Shown piece by piece: positions 1 to 7,955 of a stretch of DNA of 64,000 nt (position 1 is its first letter; every line of letters begins with the position of its first letter). The translations under genes were made by a program, and so were the position numbers. Source of the DNA: Bacteroidota bacterium (GTDB lineage Bacteria; Bacteroidota; Bacteroidia; Chitinophagales; Saprospiraceae); the NCBI GenBank assembly GCA_003045895.1, contig PZPC01000023.1, positions 1 to 64,000 of the forward strand, in the 5' to 3' direction. The notes under the pieces are model-generated. The model was not told the origin of the DNA, did no database searches, and saw nothing but the letters and a program-made list of their open reading frames with translations.

Positions 1-79
1 TATTGGGCTATCCCCAATGATTAAATCGGGAAGTTATTTTTTGCTGGCCCCTAAGGCCTGGTGGCCTGACACCAAAGAT

Positions 80-224
80 AAGTACTGGATCGAATGGTGC
101 GGTACAGGGGTCAGCAGCCTAAAGTCATCTGGTTGCTGATTATAGGGTTGTGGATAGGAGAGCAGTGGATTGTTTTGGGGAGAAGGATGGTGAATGATGG
201 GGAAATAGGCGGATGCAGGACTAA
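80..224 (+). repeat. Direct repeat copy 1 (~145 bp), flanks the mazEF-like remnant
   Basis: 'agtactggatcgaatggtgcggtacaggggtcagcagcct...gcagtggattgttttggggagaaggatggtgaatgatggggaaataggcggat' recurs with mismatches at 735-879. Confidence 0.8.
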
Positions 225-300
225 TCGTTGTGGGCCATTCAAAGGCACAGCGAAATTTTCCTAAAAAATACCGAACTTGTGGATAGAAAAAGTAAAAAAA

Positions 301-530
301 TGAGTGAAGCCGATATCAAACTCCGACTAATTCGCCTGATTGACAGCCAGAAGGGTGAAATACTACACGAATTGTACGAGTTAATCCTAAGCAAGCTCTA
401 CCATGAGAAATGGGAAGAAGAGCCGCTGTCCGCCATGGAGATCGGATACAAGGAAATGTCGGAAGACAAAGATAGAGAAGAAGAAGCCTTCGAATGGATT
501 GAAGGTACGCTCCATTCAGACAACTTATGA
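301..530 (+). CDS. Putative antitoxin-like small protein (MSEADIKLRLIRLIDSQKGEILHELYELILSKL...)
   Basis: Small ORF immediately upstream of, and ATGA-overlapping, a MazF/PemK-like start (MKKRGEIWWIN). Confidence 0.55.
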
Positions 531-663
531 AAAAGCGGGGAGAAATCTGGTGGATAAATTGACCACCGTCAGCGAATTGAGGTTCTTGAATAAGATTGGC
601 GAAGTAACGGCCAAAGAAATGGAAGAGATCGAACAGGTAATCAGGTTGCAGTTGGATTTATAA
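527..663 (+). pseudogene. MazF/PemK-type toxin remnant with large internal deletion
   Basis: 527-562 encodes MKKRGEIWWIN*, a typical MazF/PemK N-terminus; the following frame encodes ...RFLNKIGEVTAKEMEEIEQVIRLQLDL*, a typical PemK C-terminus; the central domain is missing. Confidence 0.65.
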
Positions 664-734
664 AAAGAGGAACGGGAGCAGTCTGTGACTGCGTGGACAG
701 CGGCAACCCAGGAAGGCTGTAGCACCATCCGAGC

Positions 735-879
735 ATAAGTGCTGAATCGAATGGTACCGTACAGGGGTCAGCAGCCTACCACCTGGTAGCTGCTGATGGG
801 GTTATGGACAGGAGGGCAGTGGATTGTTTTTGGGGAGAAGTACGGTGAATGACGGGGAAAATAGGCGGATATAACTAAT
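735..879 (+). repeat. Direct repeat copy 2 (~145 bp)
   Basis: 'aagtgctgaatcgaatggtaccgtacaggggtcagcagcct...gcagtggattgtttttggggagaagtacggtgaatgacggggaaaataggcggat' matches 80-224. Confidence 0.8.
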
Positions 880-990
880 TCTACGCAAATTCCAACCTAA
901 GAGACACGAATAATTATAATATTTGGCGTTTTAAGTAGCTTAAAAGTATGTTATTTGGCTATTGTGAAAGTTTTTCTGTATGTTTGATGC

Positions 991-2112
991 ATGATAACTA
1001 GAACAATAACTCCTACTGTAGAAGATAAAATTGGAAGTGGGAAAGCCATCATGATTATTGGTCCCCGTCAAGTAGGTAAAACTACGCTCATCTTGAACCA
1101 ACTTAATGGTGAAGATTATACTTTTTTTGATGGTGATGACCCTTCCATTCGAGCAGAATTGGATACCCCGAATACGGAAAAAATAAGGCAGTTAATAGGT
1201 GGAAAAAAAATTGTTTTTATTGATGAAGCGCAACGCATTAATAATATAGGTCTAACCTTAAAAATTATAATAGATCAATTCAAAGATGTTCAATTATGGA
1301 TAAGTGGTTCATCATCCTTTAACTTATTTAACGAACTTAATGAGCCGCTAACCGGAAGGAAATGGGAGTATGAATTGTATCCAATAAGTTGGGAGGAATA
1401 TGAAAATCATGTAGGATATTTGAAAGCTCAACAGGATTTAGAAAACCGACTGATATTTGGAATGTATCCAGATGTGATAAATAATGAGAAAGGTCAAGAA
1501 AGAGAGATTCTGAAAAATTTAGTAAATAGCTACCTGTATAAAGATATATTATCGCATGGTGAAATTCGGAAACCTGAGATTTTAGAAAAGCTTGTCCAGG
1601 GTCTGGCATTGCAAATTGGAAGTGAGGTAAATTATAACGAATTGAGTCAATTAGTGTCCATTTCTAAAGATACTGTTCAAAGATATATAGAGATACTTGA
1701 AAAAGGATACGTGATTTTTAGATTAAGATCTTTTAATAGAAATGTTCGAAATGAAATAAAGAGAGGAAGAAAGATCTACTTTTATGATAATGGAATAAGA
1801 AATGCGGTCATTGGTGAATTCGGAAATATAAGTACCCGACAGGATATCGGCATGCTATGGGAGAATTTTCTCATCTCAGAAAGAATTAAGCAAAATAGCT
1901 ATAAGTTAACTTTTGCTAAACCTCATTTTTGGAGAACGATGCAACAACAAGAAATCGATTATGTAGAACAAACTGGCTTGAAACTAAAGGCCTATGAGTT
2001 CAAATGGAATCCCAAAGCAAGCGCTAAATTTTCAAAAACATTTCTGAATACATACGATGCAGAAAGCAAACTCATCAATCGAGATAATTTTAGAGAATTT
2101 GTTATAGTGTAA
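991..2112 (+). CDS. AAA ATPase with DUF4143-type C-terminal domain
   Basis: Walker A GPRQVGKTT, Walker B IVFIDEAQ, DUF4143-like architecture, 373 aa. Confidence 0.85.
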   Translation: MITRTITPTVEDKIGSGKAIMIIGPRQVGKTTLILNQLNGEDYTFFDGDDPSIRAELDTPNTEKIRQLIGGKKIVFIDEAQRINNIGLTLKIIIDQFKDVQLWISGSSSFNLFNELNEPLTGRKWEYELYPISWEEYENHVGYLKAQQDLENRLIFGMYPDVINNEKGQEREILKNLVNSYLYKDILSHGEIRKPEILEKLVQGLALQIGSEVNYNELSQLVSISKDTVQRYIEILEKGYVIFRLRSFNRNVRNEIKRGRKIYFYDNGIRNAVIGEFGNISTRQDIGMLWENFLISERIKQNSYKLTFAKPHFWRTMQQQEIDYVEQTGLKLKAYEFKWNPKASAKFSKTFLNTYDAESKLINRDNFREFVIV

Positions 2113-2458
2113 TGCGCCCAACAGAAAAGGATCAAAGCGAGACGGAGCGCAGCGACGGTCGTAGCCCTTGATCCGACTGTGGAACGATTCCGCCAATCTG
2201 CACGCAGCTATAGGTATTGACTCGCTGCTGGCTTAGCTTAGCCGATCGCTCCTGCGCGTATTTGCTGGTGGGGATGGTCGGAGGAGGTGTTGGTTGGGGG
2301 TGGGGCGCAGACAGGCCTTTGAGTTGGCATAATGACCGCAAATGCTTAGCTTGGTAGGAAAGCAATAGAACTGAGCCCTAAGTTGGCAGCACAGCTGCCG
2401 CAGCTATGGATCCGTAGACACAGTCACGAATAGCGGAGTGAGGGGTATTTGTTGGTAT

Positions 2459-2830
2459 CTAGTCTAACCCCAATTCCTTAGCCAGGCCCGGATCTAGTTT
2501 TTTTATTTCCCGTTGCAGCACGCGTACCCTGTTTTCTAAGAGGTCAATCATTTTTAACTTCATTTCATTATCACCATGTTTTTCCTGTTCATTCGGGGAA
2601 CTACTTTCCGCTTCTGCTAACCACATCGGTTCCTCTCCCAAGACTAACCAGCGCAAATTTAGCTTTGGATAAGCAATCGCAATTGCTTCGATGGTATCGC
2701 TTCTTATACCGGTACCTCTATTCACGATACGGCTTACGGTTTGTCGCTGTATGCCTGTTTTTTCTGCAAAATTCGATTGTGACCCCTCTCTGTCACAAAG
2801 AATTTTAATCCTAATGGCTACGGACATAAT
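2459..2830 (-). CDS. XRE-family HTH transcriptional regulator
   Basis: SQSNFAEKTGIQRQTVSRIVNRGTGIRSDTIEAIAIAYPKLNLRWLVLGEEPMW resembles HTH_3 regulators; start probably MSVAIRIKILCDREG; coordinate approximate. Confidence 0.75.
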   Translation of the reverse strand: MMSVAIRIKILCDREGSQSNFAEKTGIQRQTVSRIVNRGTGIRSDTIEAIAIAYPKLNLRWLVLGEEPMWLAEAESSSPNEQEKHGDNEMKLKMIDLLENRVRVLQREIKKLDPGLAKELGLD

Positions 2831-3073
2831 CATGTTATAATAATAAAAATACGACAAAAGGAGTCAAAGTGTCTTGTTTTGTAGACTAAAATTGACTAAA
2901 TTTGTAAAAAAGCAATTTAAGTTGCTATTCGAAAGATTTGATCTTTACCTAGCCAAATATACACTACTTGGCCTTATACCATAATGATTGTATGGAAAAT
3001 CCGTCCAGCCATTATGATTGAAAGTGGGTAATGAATCTTCTGGTTAACCTGATAACTAATTAAAACTATTAAC

Positions 3074-3517
3074 ATGCAAACACCTACCGTTCAACATCCA
3101 TTTCCTTTTGGAAAAATATTAATTCTTACCCTTTTATCCTTACTTTTACTCTATTATCTGGTTCAAACTCAAGTTCCCAAAGACGCTGAAATCACATTAA
3201 CACCCGTACAGCTGACAGAAATTGAGACCGCTTATACCGATGGCTTTGAATTCAACTCGAACAACGAAGACCCATGTGAAAGACTGAAACTTCAGGCTCA
3301 TAAAAAGCTTAGCGACTGGAAGAGACAATTTCGCCGGCGAGGTTTCACCATTGAAAAGATTAAGCATATGCTGCGCACAGGCAAAAGAGAGGCCTTTGTG
3401 CATCCCAAGACACCGGACATTACCCGAACAAAAATATTTGATGACACCGGGAACTGGATCATCATAGATTTCGCTGATTGTATCATCTGGCAAATTGCCC
3501 CCTCAAACTTTAAGTAA
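3074..3517 (+). CDS. Hypothetical protein with N-terminal TM segment
   Basis: Intact 147-aa ORF; hydrophobic ILILTLLSLLLLYYLV segment. Confidence 0.5.
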   Translation: MQTPTVQHPFPFGKILILTLLSLLLLYYLVQTQVPKDAEITLTPVQLTEIETAYTDGFEFNSNNEDPCERLKLQAHKKLSDWKRQFRRRGFTIEKIKHMLRTGKREAFVHPKTPDITRTKIFDDTGNWIIIDFADCIIWQIAPSNFK

Positions 3518-3518
3518 T

Positions 3519-3788
3519 ATGAAAGCATACGTAAGAGCCTTGTCATCCGGAGAATGGTTTGGTGGTTGGGCACCCGTGGCGGCCGAAATGCTGTGGGAAA
3601 GTAACAAGCAGGCATTGCTGCGCCTGGTGGAAGAAGACCTGGAAGCTGGTGACGAGTATGAATTTTACATCAAGGGTTCCCTCCTCCTGTGCCTGTGGGA
3701 CGATGGGGTTTGGAAGGCGGTTCACGGGGTGTCGCCTGACGCCGGCGTAGAAGATATACACCCTGCTATGATTGTACTGCCGGAATAG
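3519..3788 (+). CDS. Hypothetical protein (MKAYVRALSSGEWFGGWAPVAAEMLWESNKQ...)
   Basis: In-frame ATG at 3519 inside ORF 3495-3788; immediately follows the preceding ORF. Confidence 0.5.
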   Translation: MKAYVRALSSGEWFGGWAPVAAEMLWESNKQALLRLVEEDLEAGDEYEFYIKGSLLLCLWDDGVWKAVHGVSPDAGVEDIHPAMIVLPE

Positions 3789-3876
3789 GTTGCTCGCTGC
3801 GCTGCTCCCTGCGTTATTCGTAGACAGCGGGGAACCCAAAACCTTTATTGAAAACAAACATCAAATTGAGAAGCGT

Positions 3877-4107
3877 ATGATCCGAATGGTATTTTTGAGT
3901 ATGGGGTTACTGGTTGTATTAAATTTAAATGGACAAAATTTGACGAAGCACAAATGGGAAAACAGGGTAGTAATAATTCAGGCATCGAGTGAAGTCAATA
4001 CAAAATACCTCGCTCAAATTGAGGCGTTTATGAATTTGGAGGAGGAATTCCGCGAGAGGAAATTGAATAAGTCCTGCTATGATATTCAATCAAATCCGTC
4101 AATGTAG
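3877..4107 (+). pseudogene. DUF4174-like protein, apparently truncated
   Basis: Signal-like N-terminus, then LTKHKWENRVVIIQASSEVNTKYLAQIEAFMNLEEEFRERKL resembling the DUF4174 N-terminal half; the ORF ends abruptly. Confidence 0.4.
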
Positions 4108-4475
4108 CCGCTATGCTACTGCGCCCGGGAGGCCGCCTGATACTTCATCGTAGGCTGGAGCCAACGACGATTTGGGTGTCGGCAGCCCCAGCGGGGCGCC
4201 ATAAGTGGGAACCTGCGCCAAACCCCAATGTACCCAATCCTGGCAGCCCCAGCGGATACCCACGTAGCGGATATACACCCTTACATGATTGTCATACCTG
4301 AATAGATTCCGCCCGCACACCGGAGTAGCCTGGCTAATTCGAAATCAGAAAAAGGACACGTGTGTTTATTTTTGTTTTAAAAAAAAACAAAAGAACCAAA
4401 AATATTGCTTTGTAGCAAAAAACGCATTAATTTCACGGCATAAGAGGTTAACTTATAGCCTTCTAACGGAAAGCC

Positions 4476-4922
4476 ATGGCACTCATCAATCCCCACATTA
4501 ACTTCAACGGTAATGCCGAAGAAGCATTCAATTTTTACAAATCCGTATTTGGTGGAGCGTTCGCGACTATTATGCGTTTAAAAGATATGTCGAGCCCCGA
4601 ACATCCGGTAGCAGAAATTGATGCCAATAAAATCATGCACATTGCTTTGCCTATTGGCAAAAATATTTTGATGGGCAATGACGTCCCAGAAAGTATGGGT
4701 CGCGTAAATGAAAATGAAAACAGGTCTAAAATAGCTATCAGCGCAGAAAGTCGGGAAGAAGCCGACAAGTTATTTAACGGACTTTCAGCTGGCGGAACTA
4801 TTGAAATGCCTATTGGCGACAGTCCCTGGGGTTCCTATTTTGGGATGTTTAGAGACAAATTCGGTATTGAATGGATGGTGGATTTTGACCCGAAATATAA
4901 CGGTATAAGCCAGGCAGGGTGA
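4476..4922 (+). CDS. VOC family protein, PhnB-like
   Basis: MALINPHINFNGNAEEAFNFYKSVFGG...; ends with DKFGIEWMVDFD. Confidence 0.85.
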   Translation: MALINPHINFNGNAEEAFNFYKSVFGGAFATIMRLKDMSSPEHPVAEIDANKIMHIALPIGKNILMGNDVPESMGRVNENENRSKIAISAESREEADKLFNGLSAGGTIEMPIGDSPWGSYFGMFRDKFGIEWMVDFDPKYNGISQAG

Positions 4923-5003
4923 ATACCGGGTGATCGTAATGACCGTTGATAAACTACTGTTGCCGAAGTTGAGCAAAGTGGAAAATGATAAAACACAACT
5001 TAA

Positions 5004-5588
5004 ATGATAAAACACCTAATTACGGGTATAGCCTTTGTTTTTTTCGCCATTTTTTCTACCCATTTATATGCTCAACAGAAATATGAAAAAGAAAGCCGTC
5101 TGACAGAAAAAGATGTCCCGGACAAGGCACTTGATTTCATTGACTCTTTGGGAGTAGAGAGGAAAATAAGATGGTATCTGGAAGAAGGATTTGACCGCAC
5201 CAGTATAGAAGCAAAGTTTAAACTAAACAACCAAAAATACAGCATTGAATTTGATACGGTTGGAAATTTGGAAGATATCGAAATTCAGATCGCGTGGAGC
5301 AAATGGCAGAAACCACTAAAAGACTCGATAAGTTTCCATCTTAAGAAAGACTGTAAAAGGTTTAAAATTAATAAAATTCAAATTCAGTATTCTGGTGACC
5401 AATCAATCTTATTGACTAAAATAAAAACAGGGGAAGACTCAGGGGAGTACATTATTAAATACGAGGTGATCGTAAAGTGCTGCAACACAAAAAATGTAGC
5501 ATTGTTTGAATATCTATTCAGTAATACAGGTCAAGAACTCGCTGTTTCTAAAATCGTATTTAAAAATTCCAGTAACCTTGAATACTAA
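5004..5588 (+). CDS. Hypothetical secreted protein (PepSY-like)
   Basis: 194 aa with signal peptide (ITGIAFVFFAIFSTHLYAQ). Confidence 0.5.
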   Translation: MIKHLITGIAFVFFAIFSTHLYAQQKYEKESRLTEKDVPDKALDFIDSLGVERKIRWYLEEGFDRTSIEAKFKLNNQKYSIEFDTVGNLEDIEIQIAWSKWQKPLKDSISFHLKKDCKRFKINKIQIQYSGDQSILLTKIKTGEDSGEYIIKYEVIVKCCNTKNVALFEYLFSNTGQELAVSKIVFKNSSNLEY

Positions 5589-6270
5589 TACGCAGTTTCT
5601 AGTTATTATTTGTTTGTTGTTGTCATTTTCAAATACAATTTTGGCACAAAGTACGTATCAAGTGGGGGGCTTGCCTTCGATAAATTTAAACTATAAATTG
5701 GAAAAAAAATGGTCTTTAAATTTTAAAATAGAATCCCGCCAATTGCTGCAAAAGGGAACATTTAATGGTGATAGCAATAAAAGCTTTGAATATGTGCTAA
5801 CGGATTATTCATTGATTGCTGCAAAAAAAAGTGGCTTGAACTCCCGGATTTCCGGAGGCTACCTATTTCGCTTCCGGGAAGGGGAAGCTACCCACCGATT
5901 TATTCAACAATATACGATAATCCAACAATTACCCCGCTTGAGATTAGCTCACCGTGTTGTTACCGATCAGACTTTTTCATCTGCCGAAGCCACGGAATAT
6001 AGGTTAAGATACAGATTGGCGACGGAGTTGCCTTTAAATGGTCAATCAGCAGATCCCAAAGAATTTTATCTCAAAATCGGCAATGAATACATCAGCAGCG
6101 TACAAAATTCTGATTACGACATCGAAATCAGGTTTGTTCCATTGCTTGGTTATGCGATGACCGAGAATCACAAAATTGAGTTCGGATTAGATTACCGCGT
6201 AAATTCATTTTTGAATCATTTTGCCCGGCATAGTTTCTGGACAACTTTGAACTGGTTTATTGAACTTTGA
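5506..6270 (+). CDS. DUF2490-like outer-membrane beta-barrel protein; true start uncertain (overlaps upstream ORF)
   Basis: TYQVGGLPSINLNYKLEKKWSLNFKIESRQLLQKG... and C-terminal barrel strands. Confidence 0.6.
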   Translation: MNIYSVIQVKNSLFLKSYLKIPVTLNTNTQFLVIICLLLSFSNTILAQSTYQVGGLPSINLNYKLEKKWSLNFKIESRQLLQKGTFNGDSNKSFEYVLTDYSLIAAKKSGLNSRISGGYLFRFREGEATHRFIQQYTIIQQLPRLRLAHRVVTDQTFSSAEATEYRLRYRLATELPLNGQSADPKEFYLKIGNEYISSVQNSDYDIEIRFVPLLGYAMTENHKIEFGLDYRVNSFLNHFARHSFWTTLNWFIEL

Positions 6271-6280
6271 AATTTGATGC

Positions 6281-6350
6281 GCTGACAATTTTTGTGCTAT
6301 AATCCCAGCAGAACAAGCCTAATGACGCTCCTTATCAGGCGCAATCTGTT
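6281..6350 (+). repeat. Partial copy of the MITE-like repeat seen at 15724-15828
   Basis: 'ctgacaatttttgtg...aatgacgctccttatcag' vs 'ctggcaatttttgtg...aataacgctccctgtcag' at 15727. Confidence 0.45.
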
Positions 6351-6387
6351 TTACCTTGTATCATTGTATCATTGCATCAACAAAGTT

Positions 6388-6540
6388 AGCTAGTTTAGTG
6401 GAGAGAGGAGGTGATATTTTACCAGGTCTACGAGACCGAACCGAAGTTTATCCCCTCCGCTAGACTTAAGCTCGTAGTATAACTTGGTCTTCGAGACTGT
6501 ATTCACAAGATTGAGCTTGTCTGGCTTTTATTTACAGTAA
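6388..6540 (+). ncRNA. Candidate IS110 bridge RNA-like structured 5' region
   Basis: Stem GGAGGTGATA/TATCCCCTCC (6407-6416/6449-6458) around hairpin GGTCT-ACG-AGACC (6425-6437); further hairpins GTCT-TCG-AGAC (6487-6497) and ACAAG-N6-CTTGT (6505-6520); directly 5' of an IS110 transposase remnant. Confidence 0.4.
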
Positions 6541-6551
6541 AACCAAAACAA

Positions 6552-6997
6552 ATGAGATCACCATTAATTTTAGCGGTTGATGTTAGCAAGGGTTACGGCG
6601 ACTTTGTGCTCATGGATAGTGACAAAAGTGTCGTAGAAGATTGCTTTCGCCTTGATGATAATGCCGAGGGCCATAGCACGCTCAAGCGACAACTTAAAAC
6701 ATGGTACAAAACCCGTCGCGCCAGTCGTATTATTTATGTAGCTGAAAGCACTGGCGGTTATGAAGAAGGCGATGGAAAAACTCCTCATTGCCACTGCTCC
6801 AGTAAATGAACAACGGGTGCAAGTCTTACGCTCCATCAAAGGAATGGGAGAAGTTACACCAGTTGTTTTGCTGTGCTTCATCGAAGACTTTAATCGTTTT
6901 GATGACGCCAAAAAAATGGCCGCTTTTTTTGGCGTACCACCAAGGATTAAAAGCAGCGGGGATGGACAGTGCCACAAACCCCGTTGACGATAATTAG
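6552..6997 (+). pseudogene. IS110-family transposase remnant (internal deletion plus frameshift)
   Basis: N-part LILAVDVSKGYGDFVLMD...YVAESTGGYE (DEDD-type N-terminus); C-part LLIATAPVNEQRVQVLRSIKGMGEVTPVVLLCFIEDFNRFDDAKKMAAFFGVPPRIKSSG (transposase_20 domain) in another frame. Confidence 0.75.
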
Positions 6998-7101
6998 AAG
7001 TGACGAAGACCTTACGAACTTTTCGGCAAAGGGAGAAGTTTAAAAAAAACATGCTTTCCAAATTAACTTTTTAAATTCCAGATACAAAAACCAAAAATGC
7101 C

Positions 7102-7434
7102 ATGAAATTTCTTATCTCCTTATTGATCAACGGATTAATTATTTATGCCGCCGCCGCAGTATTTTCCGGCATTTCCACTGTAGGCTATTGGCATGCGGTA
7201 GTCGCCGCATTGTTATTGGCCATCGTCAACACACTGGTTCGGCCGTTGCTTACCCTACTCACCTTTCCGGTCACTGTCCTGACCCTCGGGCTTTTCCTTT
7301 TTGTCATCAATGGCGCCATGATCTTATTGGTAGACGCCATGCTTGATAGTTTTAATGTAGATGGCCTTTTTTCGGCCATCTTGTTATCTGTTATTATTTC
7401 CGTAGCCAATTTATTGATTGGTGGAAAAGAATAG
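7102..7434 (+). CDS. Phage holin family protein (Phage_holin_4_2-like membrane protein)
   Basis: MKFLISLLINGLIIYAAAAVF...VNTLVRPLLTLLTFPVTVLTLGLFLFVINGAMI. Confidence 0.8.
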   Translation: MKFLISLLINGLIIYAAAAVFSGISTVGYWHAVVAALLLAIVNTLVRPLLTLLTFPVTVLTLGLFLFVINGAMILLVDAMLDSFNVDGLFSAILLSVIISVANLLIGGKE

Positions 7435-7449
7435 GAAGTGAATTAAACC

Positions 7450-7818
7450 CTAAGGCAGCCCCGGAAAAAAGGCATCCTCAAAATGCACCACCTCGGGTGC
7501 CCGCCCCTGCCCCATGACCACCGTCACCACGTCGAAGCGCAGGGCCCACTCGTGGCCTACGGCCTGCATGTACGCCGCTGCCGCGCCCGCCAGCAGCCGC
7601 ATCTTGCGCTTGGTGACAAATAGTTCCGGCGGGCCAAAGTGCTTGCTGCTGCGCGTCTTGACCTCCACAAAAACCAGCGTTTCGCCGGTGCGGGCAATGA
7701 TGTCGATCTCGGCCCGGTTCACCCGCCAGTTCCGCTCCACAATGGTGTAGCCCGCCGCCTGCAGGAAGTTGGCCGCGAGGCGTTCGCCGAGCTCACCGAG
7801 TTCATTGTGTACTGCCAC
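7450..7818 (-). CDS. yraN: YraN/UPF0102 family endonuclease-like protein
   Basis: GELGERLAANFLQAAGYTIVERNWRVNRAEIDIIARTGETLVFVEVKTRSS. Confidence 0.9.
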   Translation of the reverse strand: MAVHNELGELGERLAANFLQAAGYTIVERNWRVNRAEIDIIARTGETLVFVEVKTRSSKHFGPPELFVTKRKMRLLAGAAAAYMQAVGHEWALRFDVVTVVMGQGRAPEVVHFEDAFFPGLP

Positions 7819-7871
7819 GGGTAATTGAATTTAGGTGTGAAATAATGCTAGCCGGACAAGGCTAAAAACAA

Positions 7872-7904
7872 CGAGCCAGGTTGTAAGATACAACCTGACT
7901 CGCC
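7872..7904 (-). terminator. Probable terminator of the 1.3-kaa secreted protein gene
   Basis: Hairpin cgag-c-caggttgta/aga/tacaacctg-a-ctcg; T-rich on the minus-strand 3' side. Confidence 0.55.
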
Positions 7905-7955
7905 ATTAAAGGGGCAGAAAAGATAGATTTTTACAAGCTACTGCGTTGGCAGCAC

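Noticed and set aside
2132-2365. 77-aa minus-strand ORF
   Set aside because: Pro/Ser-rich translation of an apparently non-coding region with no homology signal.
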